Of a DNA stretch of 64,000 nucleotides, positions 36,901 to 45,554 are shown in pieces. Positions within the stretch are counted from its first letter, which is position 1, and every line of letters begins with the position of its first letter. This DNA comes from Planctomycetaceae bacterium (lineage in GTDB: Bacteria; Planctomycetota; Planctomycetia; Pirellulales; Pirellulaceae): assembly GCA_020638975.1 (NCBI GenBank), contig JACKHN010000025.1, positions 1 to 64,000 on the forward strand, in the 5' to 3' direction. The translations under genes were made by a program, and so were the position numbers. Below the pieces are notes generated by a model. That model was not told the DNA's origin, searched no databases, and saw nothing but the letters and a program-made list of their open reading frames with translations.

Positions 36901-37620
36901 GAGGCCGAAATCGATGACCTACGCCGCAAGCTCAACAACATCGGTGCCGTGAACATGGAGGCACTGAACGAACTCGATGATCTGGAGACTCGCTTCACTT
37001 CGCTATCGGGACAATACAACGATCTGGTTTCCGCCAAAGAGTCGCTTGAACGGATCATCACCAAGATCGATGCAGACAGCCGACGTCTGTTCGAAGAGAC
37101 ACTAGAAGCGATCCGCCAAAACTTCCAAGTGCTGTATCGCAAGGCGTTTGGTGGTGGCCGAGCGGATTTGGTGATGGAGCAGGGAGTCGATCCTCTGGAA
37201 GCAGGCGTCGACATCATTGCGACTCCGCCCGGTAAGCCCTCCTTCGACAACTCGCTGCTTAGCGGTGGTGAGAAGGCTCTGACGGCTGTCGCGTTGTTGC
37301 TGGCGATCTTTCAGTATCGACCCTCGCCGTTCTGCGTGCTGGACGAAGTCGATGCTCCGTTCGACGAGGCGAATATCGGGCGATTCGTCGACGTGCTGCG
37401 AGGTTTCTTGGATTGGACCAAGTTCATCATCGTCACGCATTCGAAGAAGACGATGACGGCGGCTACGACGTTGTACGGCGTGACCATGCAAGAGTCAGGC
37501 GTGTCGCGACGCGTCTCCGTTCGCTTTGAAGACGTCAGCGACGACGGACACATCAGCGAAGAAGCCGTCCAGCGAGAAGCCAAGACATCGTCAGGTGACG
37601 CGAATCGCGGCGTGGCATAA
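33979..37620 (+). CDS. smc: Chromosome segregation ATPase SMC
   Basis: 1213 residues from the ATG at 33979 (MLKALELIGFKSFADKT), the usual SMC start; the frame is open for 13 more codons upstream. Walker A: VVVGPNGSGKSNIVDAMKWVLG. The N-terminal coil runs to about residue 500, a hinge about 520-640 (GLVADLLQVSVDIAPLVDVALGDRAQHLVV), the returning coil to about 1030, then signature LLSGGEKALTAVALLLA and Walker B FCVLDEVDAPFDEANI. Full length. It organises and segregates the chromosome with ScpA/ScpB, which are not in this window. A 114-bp gap separates it from the FlgI-like gene. Confidence 0.97.
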   Translation: MLKALELIGFKSFADKTRFEFPPGITVVVGPNGSGKSNIVDAMKWVLGAQSAKALRGKDMSDVIFKGSSEGGRKMLNAAEATIIFDNAENRLPIEAPEVHVSRRVYRSGESEYLINGQPCRLKDIRDLFRGTGVGTDAYSLIEQGKVERMLQASAKDRRAMFEEAAGISRFKAKKVEAQRRLGRVEQNLLRLSDIVEEVDSRLRSVRSQATKARRYREYSGRLQQLRTQVGLTDWWRLSREAAQFESEQQRLKDESAAAAAELEALEARSLEQEVEITNAVEMTRVSENQLARNREQIVVRESSCDQSRATMQDLEDIAARHRRQLAAMTGRAGDLQARLKETTDGLRDAQEAYDQIRGRVTSHERALAEVTSQLERLRADRETRRAEHADGLKAVSVLGGRISSRESQLESLRTAQERAQQRLTELGTTVRVCSEELAAATNADETFAHEVATKRAALDGARANLVSLRKELAAKQDELNGLQHRQSTVRERALVLKELEESREGLSAGVRDVLVAAGDATDGPLADVKGLVADLLQVSVDIAPLVDVALGDRAQHLVVSGDSLLDEIQSHRYRPAGRVGFMQLEAALDDRHRANLAGRPGVIGRADQLVTCNKHFEPIKQRLLGDTWFVESLSIALALSATAGRGCRFVTSNGELVEPDGAIILGPKLSAMGLVSRRSELRDLQTQVETLRTSIEVAVGEVTSLADSVKSQDVAVTQLDVEHSEANKSLVEAQAQSRSLRERLENLNREQGTLTEEMNAARAEQQSLAAELDTDRAELTKLESVISVAEAAVAAVVNRLGDLEKKREEHALEATTAKVDLAKSEQRLESLQARMTQFEEDRRERTRAIDDSRSQLAESSQKLLDTRREILRTTSELAEMYLRKELIEAEIASRAAERERLQIEKRDLSSTLQSLRRKTQKLEEQLHKIELSVGNLEHERRTLADRIRDDYGIELADVGNEPTEEEQQEREEVEAEIDDLRRKLNNIGAVNMEALNELDDLETRFTSLSGQYNDLVSAKESLERIITKIDADSRRLFEETLEAIRQNFQVLYRKAFGGGRADLVMEQGVDPLEAGVDIIATPPGKPSFDNSLLSGGEKALTAVALLLAIFQYRPSPFCVLDEVDAPFDEANIGRFVDVLRGFLDWTKFIIVTHSKKTMTAATTLYGVTMQESGVSRRVSVRFEDVSDDGHISEEAVQREAKTSSGDANRGVA

Positions 37621-37812
37621 CGTAGGACGGACGCCTCGTCCGTCGCTTATACCGCTCGCGGTTGGCAATGGCACTTTTGTAAAACGCGTACGACGGCCCT
37701 CCGAGGCCGTCGAATGCCTGACGACGGCCTCGGAGGGCCATCGTACGAGAAGCGTCAACGCCATCGGCGAGGGGTATATTCCCCCCGGGACGGACGAGGC
37801 GTCCATCCTACG
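37621..37812. repeat. Nested inverted repeats between smc and the S1 gene
   Basis: Outer arms at 37621-37644 (CGTAGGACGGACGCCTCGTC...) and 37789-37812 are inverted copies with one mismatch in 24. Each arm can also fold on itself. Inside, 37688-37746 is hairpin repeat B, copy 2. The block fills the space between two convergent genes and begins right after the smc stop codon. Confidence 0.88.
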
Positions 37813-37818
37813 AGATCG

Positions 37819-39495
37819 CTACCAATTCAACCCAACACTCTCGCCACCGCTGGGTCGATCCATGCCGCCCTTGAGCGGTCCTTTGCGTTTTGCGACCACT
37901 AACTCGCGAAGTGGCTCTTCGGCCTCTTCTTCGGCTTTGGCTGCCTCTGGTGCGGCCTGTGTCGCTTTCAGCGAGAGAGCGACGCGTTGAGCCTCTGAGT
38001 CGATCGTGAGTATCTTTACTTCGATCTCTTGGCCTTCCTTAAGGACATCGCCGACCGAGCGGATTCGATGGTGAGCCAATTCGGAAATATGGATCAGGCC
38101 TTCCACGCCAGGAGCAACTCGCACGAACGCGCCGAACTTGGCGATGCGTGTGACGGGGCCCTTCACGATGGTGCCAAGCGGCAATTTCGCTTCGATCCCA
38201 TCCCATGGATGATCGAGCAAATCGCGATACGAGAGGCTGATCTTGCCCGTATCCGGGTTAACCTTTTCGACTCGCACACGAACTTTCTGTCCGACCTCAA
38301 CGACTTCGCTTGGATGCTTGATGCGTTCCCAACTCAGTTGGCTGATATGAATCATGCCGTCGACGCCGCCGAGATCGACGAAGCAACCAAAGTCCTTCAC
38401 ATTGCTGACCACTCCGTCGCGGATATCCCCCTGTGCGATCTCCGCGAGGATCTTGCGACGCGACTCTTCGCGCTCGCGTTCGAGCAACGCGCGGTGACTG
38501 AGGACGAGGTTTCGCTTCCGTTCATTGACTTCCGTCACGATGCACTGGAGCTTTTGTCCCAGGTAGTCGGAGAAATCTTCGACGCGGAACATTGCGACCT
38601 GACTGGCCGGCATAAAGCCGCGGATGTTGTTTACCATGCACTCGAGCCCGCCCGTGTTGACTGCGGACACGCGAGCTTCGACCACTGCACCTTCGGCCAG
38701 GTCGGACCAATCGCCTACGTCGATCGAAGCGCCCGGCACGACGACTTCGTACAGTCCGTCTTCGGCGATGTAACGCTTGAGCACGACATCCAACAGCGTG
38801 CCCACCGCCGGTGCCTCTTTGAAATTGCGAACCGAAGTAAACCCTTCATTGCGACCGCCCAGGCCAAAGAAGACATTGTCCCCTTCGACACGCATGACCG
38901 GTGCATTGACTCGTGTCTCAAGCTCAAGGGGCTTACTGGCTCGCTCGGTCGCATCGCCATCGATCACAGTGTCCAGAGAAACCGCAGCCATTGCTTCCAA
39001 GAGCTCGACTTCCATATCGGCCGTTAACGGATCTCGCCGCGAAGGCTTCGGAATGTCTGCACGGGTTGGGGCCACCACCTCGATGGGAAGCGACTCGACA
39101 ATCGGCTTCGATAGGCTATCGGCCGCCGCCGCAGCCGCCTGAGCAACTTCATCGGCGACTGGTTGATCTTTGCGCGCGACTTGCGGCTTACTTGAATTGA
39201 CGTTGCCCGGACTTTTCGATCGTCGCGAGCCAACATGAATCTTAGGCCGTAGCGGGTTCTTATGGGGATCGGGAGCTGGCCGTGTGATTGCGTCGACAGG
39301 CGCCGCCGGGGCTTCCTGCTGCGGCACTTCTGCAGCCGCGGCTTCAGGCACCGCCTGCGGCGCGCTGGTCTGCTCGGGAGCAGCTTGCTCAGTGGCTCCG
39401 CTAGGAGTGTTCGCTGCGTCGGAGGCAGGCTGTGAGTCGGAAGGATTCGCCGGTGAGTCGCTTGTCATCAGGTCGGGTCCAAAAGGCAATGTCAT
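37819..39495 (-). CDS. S1-domain RNA-binding protein (ribosomal protein S1-like)
   Basis: About 558 residues from the ATG at 39495; another ATG at 39468 is equally plausible. The open frame continues to 39708, but that extension reads through a transposed element and is rejected. The first 200 residues are low complexity and acidic/Pro/Ala-rich. Four S1 domains follow (37.9-38.9 kb), among them GVVSNVKDFGCFVDLGGVDGMIHISQLSW and GPVTRIAKFGAFVRVAPGVEGLIHISELA. S1 proteins bind mRNA and dock it on the 30S ribosome. The long disordered N-terminus is unlike E. coli S1, so the exact ortholog call is tentative. Confidence 0.85.
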   Translation of the reverse strand: MTLPFGPDLMTSDSPANPSDSQPASDAANTPSGATEQAAPEQTSAPQAVPEAAAAEVPQQEAPAAPVDAITRPAPDPHKNPLRPKIHVGSRRSKSPGNVNSSKPQVARKDQPVADEVAQAAAAAADSLSKPIVESLPIEVVAPTRADIPKPSRRDPLTADMEVELLEAMAAVSLDTVIDGDATERASKPLELETRVNAPVMRVEGDNVFFGLGGRNEGFTSVRNFKEAPAVGTLLDVVLKRYIAEDGLYEVVVPGASIDVGDWSDLAEGAVVEARVSAVNTGGLECMVNNIRGFMPASQVAMFRVEDFSDYLGQKLQCIVTEVNERKRNLVLSHRALLEREREESRRKILAEIAQGDIRDGVVSNVKDFGCFVDLGGVDGMIHISQLSWERIKHPSEVVEVGQKVRVRVEKVNPDTGKISLSYRDLLDHPWDGIEAKLPLGTIVKGPVTRIAKFGAFVRVAPGVEGLIHISELAHHRIRSVGDVLKEGQEIEVKILTIDSEAQRVALSLKATQAAPEAAKAEEEAEEPLRELVVAKRKGPLKGGMDRPSGGESVGLNW

Positions 39496-39573
39496 CGGAT
39501 GGGATAGGGGTACAAATTCGCAGCCCCATAGTGTAGCAATCGAGTTGTAAAAACGGTAGTCTCGCAAGCGATC

Positions 39574-39661
39574 GGTAGTGGTACAGTTAAGTAGGACGGC
39601 CACTCTTGGCCGTCCTTTGTCGGGCAGGAGTGCCCGACTTACGGCAAAGTGTACCACTACC
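39574..39661 (-). mobile_element. Miniature inverted-repeat element A, copy 3 (88 bp)
   Basis: The 12-bp terminal inverted repeats GGTAGTGGTACA / TGTACCACTACC are perfect. Orientation is opposite to copies 1 and 2, and about 12 bp near one end are missing. Bounded by the 8-bp duplication AAGCGATC (39566-39573 and 39662-39669). It lies about 80 bp before the S1 gene start. Confidence 0.93.
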
Positions 39662-39761
39662 AAGCGATCGCGCCCTACCTTGCCGGAACTGGCTCGTTTA
39701 CCAAACATAGCCCACCGGTTCGGTGAGGGTGGTCACGACATAGGCTTAAATGGGAGTTTGC

Positions 39762-40337
39762 ATGACGTTTTCTTTCGATCCAACCGCGTATGGCCCTGCT
39801 GTGGAAGCGTTGATTGCCGCCGCGAGCCTTTGTGAATTGGGGCCAGGTAGCCCGAATCGAGTCGTTGCGGCGGATCTACGAGCCCTCGACGAGGCCGTCG
39901 TCTTCGGCAGTAAAACGGTTTCCAATCGCGATATGGCTGCCTGCTGTATCTCGGGGCTGTGGCTTCTGCACAACTACCTGGACGACTCGCATACGATCAG
40001 CCAGGACATTCACACGACCACCGGCAGCTACTGGCACGGGATCATGCATCGTCGCGAGCCAGATTTTTCCAACGCGAAGTACTGGTTTCGTCGTGTCGGC
40101 GATCATGAGATCTTTCCGATTCTCAAGGATGCCGCGGCGGAGGTGGCTCGAAATTCCAGCATCGACAAGGGATCGGAGTTCTTAGCAAAACAGACCAAAT
40201 GGGACGCCTTCGCCTTCGTCGACCTCTGCGAATCAGCCACCCGCGGCAAGACGGACGAAACGCTCCCACGTCAAGTCGCACAACTGGAGTGGCAAATCTT
40301 GTTCGACTACTGTTTCAAGCGTGCGATCGGTTCGTAA
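39762..40337 (+). CDS. Conserved protein of unknown function
   Basis: 191 residues from the ATG at 39762, which has GGGAG about six bases upstream; an ATG at 39750 is also in frame. The protein is soluble and helical. GLWLLHNYLDDSHTISQDIHTTTGSYWHGIMHRREPDFSNAKYWFRRVGDHEIFP contains several His and Asp residues that could bind a metal, but no known motif is matched. The S1 gene on one side and a secreted protein gene on the other give no functional clue. It converges with the next gene, leaving only four bases between stops. Confidence 0.72.
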   Translation: MTFSFDPTAYGPAVEALIAAASLCELGPGSPNRVVAADLRALDEAVVFGSKTVSNRDMAACCISGLWLLHNYLDDSHTISQDIHTTTGSYWHGIMHRREPDFSNAKYWFRRVGDHEIFPILKDAAAEVARNSSIDKGSEFLAKQTKWDAFAFVDLCESATRGKTDETLPRQVAQLEWQILFDYCFKRAIGS

Positions 40338-40341
40338 CGAA

Positions 40342-40818
40342 CTATTCGCCCGCCTGAGCCACAACCACCTCGGGTTTGGCATAGTACGGGTTGTAGATCA
40401 ATTTGGAAGCCAGAAGCGACTCGGCGTCTTCACCGTAGAAGGGATTTCGCATCACCTTGGCGACCGAATCGTTGGCCTGTGAGGTTTGCAACGGACCCTC
40501 TTCGATCACGGGCCCAGGCAGGAAAGGATTCATCGAGAATTGCCGTCTGTGTTCAGGAGCCGGACGGCGAGCGGAATAGGCATAAGGACTATCGCCGATC
40601 GGTCGACGACGGATCTCGTGACTGTAGTACACTGGTGGGTGCAAGGCGAAGTACGGGGGAACCGGTACATAGCCGAGCCCGTACAGCGAGCCGCTATACC
40701 CGAAACCGTGATAAGGCAGCCCGGAAAATCCGCCGCCGAAACAATTCTGAGCTTGCGACTCGCTCGTAAACATCAGACTTCCCAATAACATCGCCGCACA
40801 GATCATCACAGGTTTCAT
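40342..40818 (-). CDS. Small secreted protein of unknown function
   Basis: 158 residues with a clear signal peptide (PVMICAAMLLGSLMFTSESQAQ, cleavage near residue 23). The mature part is rich in Gly, Pro and Tyr (FGGGFSGLPYHGFGYSGSLYGLGYVPVPP), then basic, and ends acidic. No domain is recognised; it looks like a planctomycete-specific envelope protein. Divergent from queG. Confidence 0.65.
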   Translation of the reverse strand: MKPVMICAAMLLGSLMFTSESQAQNCFGGGFSGLPYHGFGYSGSLYGLGYVPVPPYFALHPPVYYSHEIRRRPIGDSPYAYSARRPAPEHRRQFSMNPFLPGPVIEEGPLQTSQANDSVAKVMRNPFYGEDAESLLASKLIYNPYYAKPEVVVAQAGE

Positions 40819-40927
40819 CGTGGCGTCCTCTTTAACCGACTTGGTTCAAAACACAGTTCTCACCCTCATCTTCCACACTAATTGCCCCGCATAGTCATTA
40901 CAACTGGCGAAATTCGCAACATCCGTT

Positions 40928-41968
40928 ATGGATCAGGAACAACTCACCGAGAATCTGAAGCTTGCAGCCCGTGGATTGGGCTTCGATTTGGCAGGTATCT
41001 GCCCCGCGGTTAGTCCAGCGGGCTTCAGCCAATTTCGCCAGTGGTTGGCCGCAGGATACGCAGGCCAAATGCACTATCTCGCCGAACGCGAGGCGGCCTA
41101 TGAACACCCCAGTTCCGTTTTGCAGGGTGTTCGCAGTGTCGTCATGCTGGCGATGAACTACAAACGCGAGCCGCCGGTCGAATCGAAGCCCGGCGAAGGT
41201 CGAGTCTCTCGTTACGCCTGGGGGGAAGCGGACTATCACGATGTAATCCACGAGCGTCTGAAGCAGCTCGCGCGAATGTTCCGCGACTGGGTTCCCGAGG
41301 CCAGTGTGCGGGGAGTCATCGACACAGCTCCCTTGCTCGAACGCGAGTTCGCTCAGTTGGCAGGACTCGGCTGGATCGGCAAGAACACGTTGCTGCTTAA
41401 CAAATCGTTCGGCAGTTGGTTCTTTCTCGCGGCTCTGCTAACGGACCAGGAGCTAGTCTACGACGAACCTCACGCGACCGATCATTGCGGAACGTGTCGA
41501 GCCTGTCTCGATGCCTGCCCCACGGACGCCTTTCCGCAACCCTATGTGCTCGATGCAACCAAGTGCATCAGCTATTTGACCATCGAGTTGCGTGAACAGA
41601 TCCCGGAAACGCTTCGCGCGGGGATGGGCGATTGGGTGTTTGGCTGCGATGTCTGCCAGGATGTATGTCCCTGGAACAATCGCGTTCCTACAACGAACGA
41701 GCCGGCTTTCGCGCCGCGTCCGGACAACAATCCTTTGCAACTCGCGGCACTATTTTACTTGTCCGACGGGCAGTTTCGCGATCGATTCCGCAAGACTCCG
41801 CTCTGGCGACCGAAACGGCGAGGCATCTTGCGAAATGCGGCGATCGTACTCGGCAACCAACGTGCGCAAACCGCCGTCCCGGCGTTGACGCACGGTCTCG
41901 AAGATCCCGACCCGCTCGTTCAGGATTCCTGCCGATGGGCCTTACAGCAAATCAGCAACACGCCGTAG
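40928..41968 (+). CDS. queG: Epoxyqueuosine reductase
   Basis: 346 residues. QueG reduces epoxyqueuosine to queuosine in tRNA, using cobalamin and two 4Fe-4S clusters. Visible: GWIGKNTLLLNKSFGSWFFLAALLT (cobalamin region), CGTCRACLDACPTDAF and CDVCQDVCPWN (the two cluster sets), and a HEAT-like C-terminal end. Its TAG stop lies inside the palindromic repeat that also holds the stop codon of valS, facing the other way. Confidence 0.96.
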   Translation: MDQEQLTENLKLAARGLGFDLAGICPAVSPAGFSQFRQWLAAGYAGQMHYLAEREAAYEHPSSVLQGVRSVVMLAMNYKREPPVESKPGEGRVSRYAWGEADYHDVIHERLKQLARMFRDWVPEASVRGVIDTAPLLEREFAQLAGLGWIGKNTLLLNKSFGSWFFLAALLTDQELVYDEPHATDHCGTCRACLDACPTDAFPQPYVLDATKCISYLTIELREQIPETLRAGMGDWVFGCDVCQDVCPWNNRVPTTNEPAFAPRPDNNPLQLAALFYLSDGQFRDRFRKTPLWRPKRRGILRNAAIVLGNQRAQTAVPALTHGLEDPDPLVQDSCRWALQQISNTP

Positions 41969-42016
41969 GGTGGGCGACGCCCACCATTCTGCTGCGGTGG
42001 GCAATGCCCACCCTAC
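41965..42016. repeat. Palindromic repeat D over two stop codons
   Basis: Arms GTAGGGTGGGC...GCCCACC / GGTGGGC...GCCCACCCTAC around ATTCTGCTGC. The arms' outer TAG/CTA provide the stop of queG (41966-41968) and of valS (42013-42015). It probably also terminates both convergent transcripts. Confidence 0.88.
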
Positions 42017-45000
42017 TTCTGACGTCTCAGCTCTTCGAGCGACTTTAGCACGGTCGCGAGTTGCTCCTGAAGTTGAGCCAAACTTTCACGTTCTTTGGCA
42101 ACAACATCGGCGGGGGCACGATCGACGAAGTTCGCATTCTCCAACTTCTTCGCTTTGCTCTCGATCAACTTCTGAAGCTTCTCGGCTTCCTTCTCCAGTC
42201 GCTCGATCTCCGCCGACACGTCGATCAGGCCCGTCAGATCAACGAACACATCGATGCCTTGCAGATTGATATGCGCGTTTGTGGCAGGTGGCTCGGCATC
42301 GGGGCCCCACGCCGCGACCGAAGCGTTTGCCATGCCCGCGAAGTAGGGTTTAAGCGGTTCCAGCAGTGCGATGGTTGCTGCGTCGGCTTTGACAATGAAC
42401 TCAATTGCTTTCTTAGGAGCGATGTTCTGGCGACTACGAATTTCCCGCACCGCACCAAGAACTTGCTGAAAGGTTTTGAATTCTGCTTCGATCTTGGCGT
42501 CTTGCCGCTTCGTGTCGGCGAGCGGCCATGGCGCAACGATGATCTTTTCGGCTGGCGGACTGAGTTCGGTGAGTCCACGCTGGGGAGCGAATTGAGCTAA
42601 CAAGCCCCAAATCTCCTCGGTGATGAACGGAATGACCGGGTGTAGCAGTCGCAGCAGTGTGTCGAGCGAATAGGCGAGCACGCGTTGAGCCGTCGCACGA
42701 GTTGCGTCGTTTTGCAATCGTTCCTTAGCGATTTCAATGTAGAAACTGCAAAAGTCGTCCCAGGAAAAGTCGTACAGCGATCGCATCGCATCCGCGAAGT
42801 GATACGTTTCAAGATGCTGCGTAACTTCCTGAGTGACCGTCGCCAATCGGCTGAGCAGCCAGCGATCCTCGACCGCCAAATCGGCATCCGCCACGAGCCC
42901 GGCCTCGTAACCTTCGAGGTGCATCATGGCAAACCGCGAGGCGTTCCACAGCTTGTTACAGAAGTTGCGTGCCTGCTCGAAACGCTCGCTGACCACCGCG
43001 CCGCGTGCCAACGCCTTGTCTTCGTCCTTGCGTGCCCATTGTGTCGAGAACGCTTTGCCACACTTCTTGCATTCGACGCGAGGCAACTCGCGATTCTTCT
43101 TCGTCTGCTCGGTCAGCGTCTCGCAGTGTGGACACTCGAACTGCACCGGCATCCGAACATCTTGCGTCTCGGTCGTCAGATAAGCCAACCCGAATCGCAA
43201 CGCATCCGGCCCGAACTTCTCGATGACATCCAGCGGATCAACGCCGTTCCCTTTCGACTTCGACATCGTCTCGCCGTAGCCGTCGAGAATCTTCGGGTGG
43301 ATGAAGACCTCATGAAAAGGGATCTCGTTCATGTTGTTCAATCCGGTCAGCACCATCCTCGCCACCCATAGCGTGATGATGTCGCGACTCGTGATCAGCA
43401 CGCTGGTGGGGTAAAAGTAGTCGAGTGCTTCGTTCTTCTCCGGCCAGCCTAACGTCGAGTGGGGCCAGAGTGCGGAGCTGAACCATGTGTCGAGAACATC
43501 ATCTTCACGGACGAATCCGATGGCCTCAACTTGCGATTCGAGCTTAGGGTCGTCGTCGCATAAGCATAGGAACGCCCAGCCTTCAAACGTATCGGGATTC
43601 CATTCATGCCAAAACGAGATCGTTTGCTCTGAGCCCTCGATTAGCTGCGGCGTATAGATTTCTTTAGCCGCTTCGGCAACTTCATCACGTTCCGACTTTC
43701 CACTAAATGAACGCTTCCAAACCGGTATCCGATGCCCCCACCATAGATTTCTGCTGATACACCAATCTCGCTTTTCACCTAGCCAATCGAGATAAGCTTT
43801 CCGATAACGCTGCGGAAAGATCTTTACCCTCTCATCGGATACGGCATCCATCGCTGATTGAGCCAACTGATCCATCTTGACGAACCACTGATCCGCGAGG
43901 AACGGTTCGATTGGTGTCTTACTACGATCGGAGTGAGCGAGATCAATCTCGCGATCTTCGACATCACCCAGCAAGCCTAGATCGTCCAGATCAGCCACGA
44001 CTCGCTTACGGCCTTCCTGCATCTTCAGGCCCTGATACGGCCCCGCGTTTTCATTGAGAGTGCCGTCCGAATTGAGGATGTTGATCATGGGCAGCTTTTG
44101 ACGCAGGCCGACTTCATAGTCGTTCGGGTCGTGCGCCGGTGTGATCTTTACGCAGCCGCTGCCCAGTTCCGGCTTGGCCCATTCGTCGGCGACCAGCGGG
44201 ATTTCGCGGTTCACCAACGGCAACATCAGCATCCGTCCGTCTTTCGCCATATCTCGCAGTTGCTCCAACGCGGGAAGCATTTCGGCGCGACGGCGAGCGA
44301 CATTATCAATTTGCTTCTGGACAGCGTCTTTATCCTTAGCAGACGCAGCGGCGAGCCGCTCTTTGAGTTCGGCTTCGACCTTGTTCAAAGCGCCAGCAGG
44401 ATCGGGATGCACCGCGACCGCCGTGTCGCCAAGCATTGTCTCGGGGCGTGTCGTGGCGATCGTAACGTGTGTGGGCTCGCCGGGCTTGGGATCGATCACC
44501 GGATAGCTGAAGTGCCAGAAGTGCCCCTTCACAACCTCATGAAAGACTTCGTCATCGCTGACTGCTGTTTGCAGGAACGTGTCCCAGTTGACGAGTCGCT
44601 TGCCGCGATAGATCAATCCTTTGCTGAACAGATCGAAGAAAGTCTGTCTCACGGCGGTCGCACACACCTCGTCCAAGGTGAATCGCGTGCGTCGCCAATC
44701 GCAACTGCAACCCATTTGTTTGAGTTGACCGAGAATCCGCCCGCCGAATTCTTTTTTCCACTGCCAGATGCGCTCAACCAACTTCTCACGGCCCAGATCG
44801 TGGCGAGTGAGCCCTTCTTCTTCCTTTAATCGCCGCTCGACAACCGCTTGTGTTGCAATTCCCGCATGATCCATACCCGGCATCCACAGCGTTTCAAAAC
44901 CCTGCATCCGCTTCATGCGAATCATCGTGTCTTGCAGCGTGTTGTTCAGCGCGTGCCCCAGATGCAAGGCACCGGTTACGTTGGGCGGCGGGATGACGAT

Positions 45001-45132
45001 CGAGTAGGGTTTGCGATCTGGATTCGGTTCGGCTTTGAAGTAACCGCCCTCTTCCCACTCGCGATAGAGACGGGGCTGAGCTTCTTGATAGTTGAATCGA
45101 TTGGGGAGTTCTTTACTTGCGTCGGGCATCAT
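42013..45132 (-). CDS. valS: Valyl-tRNA synthetase
   Basis: 1039 residues, long for a bacterial ValRS (about 880-950). Class I motifs are present: PPNVTGALHLGHALN (HIGH-like) and TMSKSKGNGVD (KMSKS). The editing domain, the anticodon-binding domain (RLATVTQEVTQHLETYHFADAMRSLY) and the C-terminal coiled coil (IERLEKEAEKLQKLIESKAKKL) are all seen. Between KMSKS and the anticodon domain is a CxxC-type zinc-ribbon insert: FECPHCETLTEQTKKNR...VECKKCGK. It charges tRNA-Val with valine. It lies ahead of its VapBC neighbours and shares its stop-codon region with repeat D. Confidence 0.97.
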   Translation of the reverse strand: MMPDASKELPNRFNYQEAQPRLYREWEEGGYFKAEPNPDRKPYSIVIPPPNVTGALHLGHALNNTLQDTMIRMKRMQGFETLWMPGMDHAGIATQAVVERRLKEEEGLTRHDLGREKLVERIWQWKKEFGGRILGQLKQMGCSCDWRRTRFTLDEVCATAVRQTFFDLFSKGLIYRGKRLVNWDTFLQTAVSDDEVFHEVVKGHFWHFSYPVIDPKPGEPTHVTIATTRPETMLGDTAVAVHPDPAGALNKVEAELKERLAAASAKDKDAVQKQIDNVARRRAEMLPALEQLRDMAKDGRMLMLPLVNREIPLVADEWAKPELGSGCVKITPAHDPNDYEVGLRQKLPMINILNSDGTLNENAGPYQGLKMQEGRKRVVADLDDLGLLGDVEDREIDLAHSDRSKTPIEPFLADQWFVKMDQLAQSAMDAVSDERVKIFPQRYRKAYLDWLGEKRDWCISRNLWWGHRIPVWKRSFSGKSERDEVAEAAKEIYTPQLIEGSEQTISFWHEWNPDTFEGWAFLCLCDDDPKLESQVEAIGFVREDDVLDTWFSSALWPHSTLGWPEKNEALDYFYPTSVLITSRDIITLWVARMVLTGLNNMNEIPFHEVFIHPKILDGYGETMSKSKGNGVDPLDVIEKFGPDALRFGLAYLTTETQDVRMPVQFECPHCETLTEQTKKNRELPRVECKKCGKAFSTQWARKDEDKALARGAVVSERFEQARNFCNKLWNASRFAMMHLEGYEAGLVADADLAVEDRWLLSRLATVTQEVTQHLETYHFADAMRSLYDFSWDDFCSFYIEIAKERLQNDATRATAQRVLAYSLDTLLRLLHPVIPFITEEIWGLLAQFAPQRGLTELSPPAEKIIVAPWPLADTKRQDAKIEAEFKTFQQVLGAVREIRSRQNIAPKKAIEFIVKADAATIALLEPLKPYFAGMANASVAAWGPDAEPPATNAHINLQGIDVFVDLTGLIDVSAEIERLEKEAEKLQKLIESKAKKLENANFVDRAPADVVAKERESLAQLQEQLATVLKSLEELRRQK

Positions 45133-45149
45133 GTGTCCGCTATCTCCTA

Positions 45150-45554
45150 TTACGAATGCCAGTCGCTGATTTGCAATCCGGCAATACGTTCGAATTCCTT
45201 AGTGTTGTGCGTTACTAGCGTGAGTCCGTCGGCGAGTGCGCTCGCTGCAATCATCATGTCGTACGGGCCGATTGGCACGCCACGTCGTTCCAAGTCGGCT
45301 CGAATTTCGCCGTAGACGACCGCAGCGTCCTTACCGAATGGCAAAACCGAGAGTACTTGCGTTAAGTGCTTGACGAGTTGAAGATTCTTTGCCGGCGCGA
45401 CACTCTTGCTGGCACCGTAACAAAGCTCCGCAACAACAACGCTGCTTAAGAGCAAGTCCATCGGACGGTGAGAATTAAAGGCGGCGATTACGGACGCATC
45501 GCGTTGCCGCAGGTACTCGATGCAAACATTCGTGTCTAACAAGAACCGAGTCAC
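45150..45554 (-). CDS. vapC: VapC-type PIN-domain toxin
   Basis: 134 residues. I chose the GTG at 45554, whose GTGA overlaps the antitoxin stop by four bases, the usual VapBC coupling; the frame also extends seven codons upstream. The PIN fold shows FLLDTNVCIEYLRQRD (first acidic residue), the middle VVAELCYGA, and IGPYDMMIAASALADGLTLVTHNTKEFERI with the later acidic residues. VapC toxins cleave tRNA or other RNA and are neutralised by VapB. The toxin stop is 18 bases from the valS start, but the two are probably unrelated. Confidence 0.93.
   Translation of the reverse strand: MTRFLLDTNVCIEYLRQRDASVIAAFNSHRPMDLLLSSVVVAELCYGASKSVAPAKNLQLVKHLTQVLSVLPFGKDAAVVYGEIRADLERRGVPIGPYDMMIAASALADGLTLVTHNTKEFERIAGLQISDWHS

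Noticed and set aside
39496..39708. N-terminal extension of the S1 protein to 39708
   Set aside because: The extension translates element A copy 3, a transposed sequence with its own target duplication. The true start lies after it.
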